Shown here piece by piece: positions 35,506 to 43,330 of a stretch of DNA of 64,000 nucleotides. Position 1 is the first letter of the stretch; each line of letters opens with the position of its first letter. A program made the position numbers and the translations under genes. The notes under the pieces were generated by a model, which was not told the DNA's origin, made no database searches, and saw nothing but the letters and a program-made list of their open reading frames with translations. Source of the stretch: Terrimonas sp. (GTDB taxonomy: Bacteria > Bacteroidota > Bacteroidia > Chitinophagales > Chitinophagaceae); contig WGMO01000007.1 of NCBI GenBank assembly GCA_016125075.1, positions 91,491 to 155,490 of the forward strand, written 5' to 3'.

Positions 35506-36612
35506 ATGGCAAAAGCAGCTAAATCAAAATCATTGTTAACGGAACAATCGCAGTCATTTTTCCGGAATTATATCAATAATGCATCACCGGTTGGCTTTGA
35601 AACCAGCGGGCAAAAACTCTGGCTCGACTATTTGAAACCCTGGGTCGATACTCAATTTACAGATGTTTATGGAACTGCGGTTGGCGTCATCAACCCCGAC
35701 CATCCCTTTAAAGTCGTGATAGAGGCCCATGCCGATGAAATCAGCTGGTTTGTAAATTATATCACCAGCGACGGTCTTATCTACCTGAAAAGAAACGGCG
35801 GTGTTGACCACCAGATTGCGCCCGGAATGCGGGTCATCATCCATGGTAAAAAAGGACCTGTTAAAGCGGTATTCGGATGGCCTGCCATTCATACCCGTAT
35901 GCATAACCCTGACCAGAAAGAACCCCAGCCCAAAGTGGATAACCTGTTCCTCGACTGCGGAGCCAGAAAAAAGGAGGAAGTGACAAAACTGGGGATCCAT
36001 ATCGGTGCGGTGGTGACCTACCAGGAAGGGTTTGAAGAACTGGCTTACGGAAATTATATCGGCCGGGCCTTTGATAACCGGATCGGCGGTTTCATGATTG
36101 CTGAAGTAGCGAGGTTACTGAAGGAAAATAAAAAGAAGCTTCCCTATGGATTATACGTTGTTAATGCCGTACAGGAGGAAATTGGCCTGCGGGGCGCCGA
36201 AATGATCGCCCGCCGCATCCAACCCAATGTAGCCATCATCACCGATGTCACGCACGACACCAGCACCCCCATGATCAGCAAGATCATTGAAGGCGATATT
36301 GTCACCGGAAAGGGACCTTCCCTGGCCTATGCCCCTGCCATCCACAATAAGCTTTTACAATTTGTGGAAGATATTGCCGACAAGAAAAAAATTCCAGTCC
36401 AGTGGAGAACACTCAGCCGGAGCACCGGAACAGATACCGATTCCTTCGCATATGCGAACGACGGATGCCCCTCCGTATTAATTTCCATTCCCCTTCGCTA
36501 TATGCACACCACGGTGGAGATGCTGCATAAAGATGATATTGACAATACGATCCGGTTGATGTATGAAACATTGCTTGCATTATCACCTAAAACCAACCTG
36601 AGTTATTTCTGA
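35506..36612 (+). CDS. M42-family aminopeptidase / endoglucanase-like metallopeptidase
   Basis: A 368-residue cytosolic di-zinc peptidase. The frame is open from 35302, but the earlier part overlaps the preceding gene, so the ATG at 35506 is used. Conserved metal and catalytic residues are His75 (EAHADE), Asp190 (RAFDNRIGG), Glu224-Glu225 (VQEEIGLRGA), Asp247 (ITDVTHD) and His334 (RYMHTTVE), the complete M42 set. Members trim peptides as large tetrahedral complexes; some were annotated as endoglucanase M. The stop overlaps the start of the next small gene (TGATG at 36610-36614), indicating cotranscription. Confidence 0.9.
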   Translation: MAKAAKSKSLLTEQSQSFFRNYINNASPVGFETSGQKLWLDYLKPWVDTQFTDVYGTAVGVINPDHPFKVVIEAHADEISWFVNYITSDGLIYLKRNGGVDHQIAPGMRVIIHGKKGPVKAVFGWPAIHTRMHNPDQKEPQPKVDNLFLDCGARKKEEVTKLGIHIGAVVTYQEGFEELAYGNYIGRAFDNRIGGFMIAEVARLLKENKKKLPYGLYVVNAVQEEIGLRGAEMIARRIQPNVAIITDVTHDTSTPMISKIIEGDIVTGKGPSLAYAPAIHNKLLQFVEDIADKKKIPVQWRTLSRSTGTDTDSFAYANDGCPSVLISIPLRYMHTTVEMLHKDDIDNTIRLMYETLLALSPKTNLSYF

Positions 36613-36779
36613 TGCATCACAATTTGTTATATATCGACCCGGGGAGCGGCAGTTATCTCGTGCAGGTGATTATTGCTGCGGTTTTGGGATTCCTTTTTTA
36701 TTTCAGGAACCTCTGGGCCCGAATAAAATCTTTTTTTAAGAAAAACGGACAGGAAGAAAATACCGAAAACAACAAATAG
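36612..36779 (+). CDS. Small membrane protein with DPGSGS motif
   Basis: A 55-residue protein that is easy to overlook. Its ATG shares a base with the M42 stop (TGATG) and its TAG lies 3 bases before the next start. The N terminus is MHHNLLYIDPGSGSYLVQ, followed by one hydrophobic helix (VIIAAVLGFLFYF, about 19-31), then a basic and acidic tail (RIKSFFKKNGQEENTENNK). The YIDPGSGS/YIDPGTGS start followed by one helix is, from memory, a recurrent small-protein pattern near surface-glycan genes. No biochemical role is known to me. Tight packing with the methyltransferase and phosphatase-fold genes suggests a joint function. Confidence 0.75.
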   Translation: MHHNLLYIDPGSGSYLVQVIIAAVLGFLFYFRNLWARIKSFFKKNGQEENTENNK

Positions 36780-36782
36780 CCA

Positions 36783-38153
36783 ATGCCTGATTTTACTATC
36801 CATCCCGCTTCCTATAAAGATCCGGCCGGATTTGTATTTGAATCGGCTGGTATTTTTTACAGGCAGGTGAACAGGACCTATCAGGAAACCTATCAGCAAC
36901 TGATGCAATCGGGCCTTTATAAAATACTTGTACAAAAAGAACTGCTGATCCCGCACACCGAAAAAGAAGAAAACCTCACAGGTGATGAAAAAGCCTGGCT
37001 GATCCTGCAACCAGCACAGATTCCGTTGATCTCCTATCCCGTTGAATGGTGTTTCGATGCCCTGAAAGAGGCAGCATTACTCACCCTGCAGGTCATGGAA
37101 CTGGCCCTGGAAAAAGGGATGATCCTGAAAGACGCAACGGCTTTCAATATCCAGTTTATCAGGGGTCGGGCCCAACTGATCGATACCCTTTCTTTTGAAT
37201 GCTATGCGGAACAAAAACCCTGGATTGCTTACCGGCAATTCTGTGAATCCTTTCTCTTTCCACTGCTCCTCGGCAATTATTCCGGACTTCATTTCCAGGC
37301 ACTCCTGCAGGGTTATCCGGAAGGGATACCTGTTGATGTGGCCGCCAGACTCTTACCGTTGAAAAGCCGGTTCCGTCCAGCCGTTTGGATGCATGTTTAC
37401 CTGCAAAACAGGGTCCATCGTGCCGCCACTGCTAATGCACGCTATGCAGGTAGTTTTTCGAAAACTAAATTGTTAAACCTCGTACAACACCTGGCCACTA
37501 CGATCCAGTCCTTAGAACAAAAAGGCAGTACGAACTGGAGTAATTACTATACGGAAACAATACTGGGTGAACATTACCTGCAGGAAAAATCAAAAATCGT
37601 GAACAACTTCCTGCATCAATCAAAAAAAGGGCAACTGCTTGATATCGGGGCCAATGACGGACATTTTTCTTTGCTGGCCGCCAAAATGGGTTTTCAAGTC
37701 ATAGCGGTAGATTCAGATCCGGTCTGCATCAACCATTTATACCAAAAAGCAAAAAGGGACCATTGCGATAACCTTCTTCCCCTGTGCCTGGACATCACGA
37801 ATCCCACGCCGGCATCGGGATTTCAGAACCGTGAAAGGCGTTCCTTCCTCCAGCGGGTTCAACCCGACCTTGTAATGGCGCTGGCGCTTCTACATCATCT
37901 TTGCATTGTGAAAAACCTATCCTTTACCCAACTGGCATCCTTCTTTGCCGGCCTGGCCCCGGAACTCATTATCGAATTTGTACCCAAAGAAGATGAGAAG
38001 ACCCGGCAACTGCTGACCCGGAAAGAAGATATTTTCCCGGATTATACCCAGGAACAATTTGAATCAGCATTTTTACAATTCTTTTCAATTCCGGAAAAAC
38101 AAAAAATACCGGGTACAGAAAGAATCATTTACCGGATGAAAAGAAATCCATGA
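36783..38153 (+). CDS. NoeA-like class I SAM-dependent methyltransferase with N-terminal kinase-like region
   Basis: A 456-residue cytosolic protein. The C-terminal part has a SAM-binding loop LLDIGANDGHFSLLAA at about 285-300, then the acidic VIAVDSDP strand end and MALALLHHL, a class I methyltransferase core. The N-terminal part (about 100-145) contains MILKDATAFNIQFIRGRAQLIDTLSFE, which resembles the catalytic loop plus metal-binding Asp of kinase-fold proteins (D-x4-N ... D). From memory, this layout fits proteins annotated as nodulation NoeA-like methyltransferases. The acceptor is unknown. It overlaps the next gene by four bases (ATGA at 38150-38153). Confidence 0.72.
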   Translation: MPDFTIHPASYKDPAGFVFESAGIFYRQVNRTYQETYQQLMQSGLYKILVQKELLIPHTEKEENLTGDEKAWLILQPAQIPLISYPVEWCFDALKEAALLTLQVMELALEKGMILKDATAFNIQFIRGRAQLIDTLSFECYAEQKPWIAYRQFCESFLFPLLLGNYSGLHFQALLQGYPEGIPVDVAARLLPLKSRFRPAVWMHVYLQNRVHRAATANARYAGSFSKTKLLNLVQHLATTIQSLEQKGSTNWSNYYTETILGEHYLQEKSKIVNNFLHQSKKGQLLDIGANDGHFSLLAAKMGFQVIAVDSDPVCINHLYQKAKRDHCDNLLPLCLDITNPTPASGFQNRERRSFLQRVQPDLVMALALLHHLCIVKNLSFTQLASFFAGLAPELIIEFVPKEDEKTRQLLTRKEDIFPDYTQEQFESAFLQFFSIPEKQKIPGTERIIYRMKRNP

Positions 38154-39637
38154 AAAGATTGTTTGAAAAATACCCTTTTTTTCTTGTGCTGTTGCCGCTT
38201 TTCGTGGTGATCCACCTGGAAAAAGAATTACACCGGCTGATACCTTACCATTTTGTGTATGACAGGATCCTCCTGTTTTTTTGTATCCCCCTGTTGCTGA
38301 CCATTTTCTTCCTCCCGATTTTTCGCAGCCTGAAAAAAAGCGCATTGCTCTCATTCGTCTGTTCCCTTTTTATATTCTTCCTGGGAGATGCAAAAAACAG
38401 TTTATCCCGGTATTACCCGGAATCCATGATCCAGAAATACAGTGTATTGCTCTCCGCCAGCCTCCTCGTGTTGGTCGTCATCATTATACGCTTGAAAAGA
38501 AGCCGGTCCAACTTCAGAAAAATATCCCTGGTATTGAATACGACTCTCCTGCTCTTTATCACTGCAGATGTTATTGCCATCCTGTTCCTGGAAAGAAAAA
38601 ACACTTATACGATGAGGGAGGAGGAGATTCAACTGCAGAACAGCTGCGGGGATTGTGAAAAACCGGATATCTATTATATCATTTTTGATTCCTACACTTC
38701 TTCTGCTGCCTTAGCAAAAGATTTCAATTATTCAAATGCCGGTCTTGAACATTATCTGCAGGACAAAGGTTTCTTTATAGCCAGCCAATCAAAAAGCAAC
38801 TATAATTATACGGCCTTTTCCCTGGGCAGTATTTTCAATTTGAACTATTTTGAGCAAATCGACACCACGCATAAACTATATGACCGCACATACCTGCAGG
38901 CACTTAAAATCGTCTACCAAAACAAATTGTTCCCCTTCCTCCGCCAGGAAGGTTACCAGATCTTTAATCACTCGCTTTTTGATATTAAAGGCTTCCCCAC
39001 CACCCGGACGGTGAAAGACAAATGGGGCATACGCGAACTCTTTGACCAGTATAATATTATTTTAAAACTGAATGCGGATGCCGGCGAATTATTTCCAAAA
39101 TGGATCAACCGGGAATTGTCGGAAAACGATTTATATGTAAACACAAGGGCAAACAGGAAGTTCATTGATTCCATGGTCATGGAAGACCTTTTGCAATCGG
39201 TACAGGAACAGTCGTCACAGCCAAAGTTTGTGTATGCCCATTTTTTAAGCCCCCACCCTCCTTTTTTCAACGATTCCCTGGGGCGTCCGCTGATCAGCAA
39301 AAACCTGCCCTATCCGGCGGATATCATCGATGGATATGTAAACAGGGTGGCGGCTGCCAACCGCAAAATAACCCGTTTAATGGATAGTATCCTGAAACAC
39401 ACGCAAAGGCCATTGGTCATTATTATCCAGGGAGATCACGGATTTACTTATGAAAATGACCCGGAGAAAAAGCGGGAGAAATATTTTCCCAATATGAACG
39501 CCTTCTATTTTTCCAACCGGGATTATCACCTGCTGAATGATTCTCTCACCAGTGTCAATACATTTCGGGTGGTACTGAACACCTGGTTTAAAAAAGAATT
39601 ACCGATATTGCAAAACGAATTCTATTTTCTAAAGTAA
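38150..39637 (+). CDS. Membrane-anchored alkaline-phosphatase/sulfatase-fold protein (LtaS-like)
   Basis: A 495-residue protein with about four transmembrane helices in residues 1-150 and a large domain outside. The domain starts [13 protein letters not shown] (about 173-185), where Thr/Ser would be the nucleophile after the first metal Asp. It contains [13 protein letters not shown] and ends with [12 protein letters not shown] (about 424-435), the metal-binding DHG of the superfamily. This matches the layout of lipoteichoic-acid synthase, phosphoethanolamine or phosphoglycerol transferases. It may decorate an exported glycan or lipid. Cotranscribed with the methyltransferase (ATGA overlap) and the 55-residue protein; bioB starts 5 bases after it. 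Confidence 0.75.
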   Translation: MKRLFEKYPFFLVLLPLFVVIHLEKELHRLIPYHFVYDRILLFFCIPLLLTIFFLPIFRSLKKSALLSFVCSLFIFFLGDAKNSLSRYYPESMIQKYSVLLSASLLVLVVIIIRLKRSRSNFRKISLVLNTTLLLFITADVIAILFLERKNTYTMREEEIQLQNSCGDCEKPDIYYIIFDSYTSSAALAKDFNYSNAGLEHYLQDKGFFIASQSKSNYNYTAFSLGSIFNLNYFEQIDTTHKLYDRTYLQALKIVYQNKLFPFLRQEGYQIFNHSLFDIKGFPTTRTVKDKWGIRELFDQYNIILKLNADAGELFPKWINRELSENDLYVNTRANRKFIDSMVMEDLLQSVQEQSSQPKFVYAHFLSPHPPFFNDSLGRPLISKNLPYPADIIDGYVNRVAAANRKITRLMDSILKHTQRPLVIIIQGDHGFTYENDPEKKREKYFPNMNAFYFSNRDYHLLNDSLTSVNTFRVVLNTWFKKELPILQNEFYFLK

Positions 39638-39642
39638 CTGAT

Positions 39643-40620
39643 ATGATACGTAATAACTGGACCCTGGATGATGTAAAGGAAATTTATGACATGCCCCTGC
39701 TGGAACTCGTTTTCCGGGCAGCGGCGGTACACCGTGAATATAATGATACCGGTGAAGTGCAGGTTTGTACCCTGCTTTCCATCAAGACGGGCGGATGTCC
39801 CGAAGATTGTGCCTATTGTCCGCAGGCAGCCCGATACCATACCGATGTTAAGACTCACGGACTGATGAAAAAAGAGGAGGTATTGCAATATGCTGCAAAA
39901 GCAAAAGAAGCAGGCAGCACCCGTTTTTGCATGGGGGCCGCCTGGCGGGAAGTAAGGGATAACCGCGATTTTGACCATGTACTGGAGATGGTGAAAGGGA
40001 TCAATGCAATGGACATGGAAGTATGTTGCACACTGGGTATGCTGAATGCAGAACAGGCCCGGAAATTAGCCGCTGCAGGTCTGTTTGCCTATAATCACAA
40101 CCTGGATACCTCATCAGAATATTATGGCGAAATCATCAGTACCAGGACCTATGATGATCGTTTACAAACACTGGATAACGTCAGAAAGGCCGGGTTAACG
40201 GTTTGTTGTGGTGGGATCATAGGGTTAGGAGAAACACATGATGACCGTATGAAAATGTTACAGACACTTTCCACCATGCCGGAACATCCGGAAAGCGTAC
40301 CCGTAAATGCACTCGTTCGCATCGAAGGCACCCCGTTGGCACAGCAGCCTAAAGTTGATATCTGGGATATGGTTCGCATGATTGCTACGGCCAGGATCCT
40401 GATGCCCAAAGCCATGGTTCGACTCAGTGCCGGCCGACAGGAGATGAGCCTTGCTGAACAGGCACTTTGTTTTATGGCCGGTGCCAATTCAATTTTTGCA
40501 GGTGAAAAATTATTAACCACCCCCAACCCCAGTTTTGATGAGGATCACGCCATGTTTGCCATGCTGGGCTTAAAACCAAGGGAAGCATTCAAAGAAGCGA
40601 AAGAGACCGTTCCTGCTTAA
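39643..40620 (+). CDS. bioB: Biotin synthase
   Basis: A 325-residue radical-SAM enzyme that inserts sulfur into dethiobiotin. The radical cluster motif is CPEDCAYC with Cys52, Cys56 and Cys59. Other family blocks are [22 protein letters not shown] (ligands near the second cluster), GIIGLGET and the conserved Arg in [10 protein letters not shown]. The length is typical. No other biotin genes are in the window. It starts 5 bases after the phosphatase-fold gene, so it may be cotranscribed with it, and precedes the ABC protein by 51 bases. Confidence 0.97.
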   Translation: MIRNNWTLDDVKEIYDMPLLELVFRAAAVHREYNDTGEVQVCTLLSIKTGGCPEDCAYCPQAARYHTDVKTHGLMKKEEVLQYAAKAKEAGSTRFCMGAAWREVRDNRDFDHVLEMVKGINAMDMEVCCTLGMLNAEQARKLAAAGLFAYNHNLDTSSEYYGEIISTRTYDDRLQTLDNVRKAGLTVCCGGIIGLGETHDDRMKMLQTLSTMPEHPESVPVNALVRIEGTPLAQQPKVDIWDMVRMIATARILMPKAMVRLSAGRQEMSLAEQALCFMAGANSIFAGEKLLTTPNPSFDEDHAMFAMLGLKPREAFKEAKETVPA

Positions 40621-40671
40621 GTTCATACGGTCCGGAGCTTTCATCTCAATGCGGTATCCCTTTGCTCAATA

Positions 40672-42102
40672 ATGTTTTTATCCCTGCATCATATCACTGT
40701 CAAGAGAGGAAGTGAATTTATCTTAAAGGATATCGGCTTTTGCATCCGGGAACAGGAACAATGGGCCATTACAGGCCCTGTGGGCAGTGGAAAGACCACC
40801 CTTGCAAAAGTTATTACAGGATCTATTTTTTACCAGGGCCAGGTTCGGTACTACCGCGAACCAACACCGGCTGTGATGCTGGTAGAACAGCAGCACCGCT
40901 TTAAAAATCTTTCCAACACCCAGACATTTTATTACCAGCAGCGTTTTAATTCCTTTGATGCAGAGGACAGTCAAACCTTAAGGGAAGCCTTCGAGTCTTT
41001 TACCGGGAAAAATATTACAGAAAAAAAGATAGCAGCCCATTTGGAACGATTACACCTTACAGAACTTTTCGACAAGCCACTTGTCCAGTTAAGCAATGGT
41101 GAAAATAAAAGACTGCAACTGGCAGAGGCCCTTGCCTCTGCACCCGACATGCTGATCCTGGATAACCCCTTTACGGGTTTGGATATCGAGGGCAGGAAAA
41201 CCTTACACCAGATCATCAATGACATTTGCAGGGACGGTACACAAATAGTATTGATCACCGATCCTGCAAATCTGCCGGCCTGCATCACCCATATCGCCAC
41301 CCTGACAAACGGAACCCTTCATACCTACAATCGGGAGGAGTTCCCCGATGTCACTTGGACAGAAAATAATAAAGCGGGTCTAAAGGACCTCCTGGATAAA
41401 TTTCAGGTACCCGGGCAGCCGGATTTTGATTGTGCAGTGATCATGAAGGATGTTTCGGTTCAGTATGGAGATAAGATGATCCTGGACCATATCAACTGGC
41501 AGGTCAAACGTGGGGAATGCTGGTCAATTTCCGGTCCCAATGGAGCCGGTAAGTCAACCTTACTCAGCCTGGTCACAGCCGATAACCCCCAGGCTTATGC
41601 GAATATGATCTGGCTTTTTGATAAAAGAAGAGGTCAGGGAGAAAGTATCTGGGATATCAAGAAAATGATCGGCTATGTTTCCCCGGAAATGCATCTCGCA
41701 TTTGATCCGGGGTATAATAGTTTCGAAGTGGTAGCATCCGGGCTTTTTGATACGATAGGCCTGTTCCGTAAGATCCACCCGGAACAGGAGGAGCAAATAC
41801 TGCAATGGATGAAAATCATGGAGATTGAACAACTTGCCAGAAAAAACCTTTTACAACTTTCATTAGGACAGCAGAGGATGGTATTGCTGGCCAGGGCGCT
41901 GGTGAAAAACCCTCCAATGCTTGTACTCGATGAGCCCTGCCAGGGGCTTGATGACGCTCAGTCAGACTTTTTCAATTCGATGGTGAATGAATTATGTGCC
42001 GTTTTCGGAACCACCCTCCTTTATGTCACCCATATTCCGGAACGGATGCCCGACGCTATTACGCATTATCTTTCATTAGAAAATGGAAAGCTTGTCCGAT
42101 AA
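40672..42102 (+). CDS. Double ABC ATPase, ModF-like
   Basis: A 476-residue protein with two fused ABC nucleotide-binding domains and no membrane segment. Domain 1 (1-230) has Walker A GPVGSGKT (35-42), signature LSNGENKR and Walker B LILDNP, where the residue after Asp164 is Asn165 in place of the catalytic Glu. Domain 2 (about 245-476) has Walker A GPNGAGKS, signature LSLGQQRM and a complete Walker B LVLDEP. This one-active-site layout resembles ModF/PhrA-type proteins; no permease gene is nearby. Its role, whether transport, molybdate-related or translation-associated, is not known. It ends 22 bases before the convergent porQ. Confidence 0.8.
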   Translation: MFLSLHHITVKRGSEFILKDIGFCIREQEQWAITGPVGSGKTTLAKVITGSIFYQGQVRYYREPTPAVMLVEQQHRFKNLSNTQTFYYQQRFNSFDAEDSQTLREAFESFTGKNITEKKIAAHLERLHLTELFDKPLVQLSNGENKRLQLAEALASAPDMLILDNPFTGLDIEGRKTLHQIINDICRDGTQIVLITDPANLPACITHIATLTNGTLHTYNREEFPDVTWTENNKAGLKDLLDKFQVPGQPDFDCAVIMKDVSVQYGDKMILDHINWQVKRGECWSISGPNGAGKSTLLSLVTADNPQAYANMIWLFDKRRGQGESIWDIKKMIGYVSPEMHLAFDPGYNSFEVVASGLFDTIGLFRKIHPEQEEQILQWMKIMEIEQLARKNLLQLSLGQQRMVLLARALVKNPPMLVLDEPCQGLDDAQSDFFNSMVNELCAVFGTTLLYVTHIPERMPDAITHYLSLENGKLVR

Positions 42103-42124
42103 GGATATCCTTCAGCTACTCAAT

Positions 42125-43219
42125 TCACCATCCCATCCTTTCCCCCAACTTACCTAACCCAAAGTATTCATTCAGTTTCAGACTGAGACCAAACTGGTTA
42201 AGTGCCGTATTATTCTGATAATAGGCCCTTGAGTATTGCAATTGGATTTTTTTAAGGCTGATCTCTACCCCCAAAGAAAAACCGTTCAGGCCATTCGTCG
42301 TTTTATCAATATTCAGTTCTTTCCTTCTCAGGTGATTATACCCGAATGAAAAAGCCAGTTGTTCACTGATATGCACCTGGGTAGCGAGAACAATATGCCT
42401 GAAGAGTTTGTCAAAGGTGAACTTCCTGCCGCTGTTATCGATACCATTATTACTGTTGTACAGGGTGTCATTATAGCGAATGTCAAATTGATGAAGGTGC
42501 TGTGCCGTGATGGAAAAAGAAAATGGCGCATCGCGAAGGCGTTTCGTTATTCCTGCCTGCAGGTCAAACGGTATATCATCGGGATCGGTTCCTTCATATT
42601 TTTTTAACTGGAAGCCCATATTCCTGGCCAGCACGGATGCAGAAAACAAGGCTGCAGAATCCCTGTATAAGACTCCAAAATCTATGGCCAGGCCGTTGGA
42701 ACGGTAAATTCCATATCCCGAATGAATATACTTTACCGTAGCACCATAATCCCAACGGTTAAGATAGGACCTTGAGGCTGATACCTGCATCACCCAGTCC
42801 AGGGGCCTGAATACCCCCGATTGGTTCCCGCTGGCATCAGTTTGGGGTAGGGTTCCGTAATCGATATACTGGATGCCCCCGCCAAAATTGGTGTTCAGGT
42901 TTTCACTCCGGTAACCCCAGGCAAGATGATAGATCCTGATACCGGCATAAAAATCATTAAATACAAGATTGACCCGGGTGTGCATGTCTTTGTTTAGCAG
43001 GGAAGGGTTATAAAAAGCCATGCCCACATCATTGGAAAGGGTGGATACATTTACGCCGCCCAGTGCTGTGAGCTGAGGGGTATTGGGTAGTTTTAAGAAA
43101 TTAAAAACGGAACTTCCTCCCAGGGTCTGCGCCCGGGCACCTGAAACAGCCAGCAAAACGGATATATAAATGAAGAAACGCAACAAATACGAATTTGCGA
43201 AACTGGGCTGTAACGACAA
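42125..43219 (-). CDS. porQ: Type IX secretion system protein PorQ
   Basis: An outer-membrane beta-barrel protein of the T9SS attachment complex, up to 364 residues. It is recognised by the mature N terminus QTLGGSSVFNFLKLPNTPQLTALGG (quoted in parts: GGSSVFNFL, LPNTPQLTALGG), MAFYNPSLL and the C-terminal strands ending LNQFGLSLKLNEYFG. The signal peptide LRFFIYISVLLAVSGARAQ is clear, but there is no ATG in frame before it: the start is a TTG, either at 43219 or, more likely, at codon 12 or 13 (about 43183). PorQ works with PorU/V/Z to release proteins carrying a T9SS domain, such as the giant pectinase in this window. Confidence 0.88.
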   Translation of the reverse strand: MSLQPSFANSYLLRFFIYISVLLAVSGARAQTLGGSSVFNFLKLPNTPQLTALGGVNVSTLSNDVGMAFYNPSLLNKDMHTRVNLVFNDFYAGIRIYHLAWGYRSENLNTNFGGGIQYIDYGTLPQTDASGNQSGVFRPLDWVMQVSASRSYLNRWDYGATVKYIHSGYGIYRSNGLAIDFGVLYRDSAALFSASVLARNMGFQLKKYEGTDPDDIPFDLQAGITKRLRDAPFSFSITAQHLHQFDIRYNDTLYNSNNGIDNSGRKFTFDKLFRHIVLATQVHISEQLAFSFGYNHLRRKELNIDKTTNGLNGFSLGVEISLKKIQLQYSRAYYQNNTALNQFGLSLKLNEYFGLGKLGERMGW

Positions 43220-43248
43220 AATAAAATCCCCCCGGAGAGCCGGGGGGA
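43219..43248 (-). terminator. Terminator downstream of lon (possibly bidirectional)
   Basis: Perfect 8-base GC arms CCCCCCGG and CCGGGGGG around AGAG (43228-43247). On the minus strand it is followed by ATTTTATTTTG; on the plus strand by AATGTTTTTAA. It lies after lon and directly before the porQ frame, so porQ needs its own promoter or readthrough. Confidence 0.85.
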
Positions 43249-43330
43249 ATGTTTTTAACCCTTAAAACAACCAACATGAAAAATTCTATACATTAAAACA
43301 ACGTATAGAATATAAATTTAGTTGCCTGCC

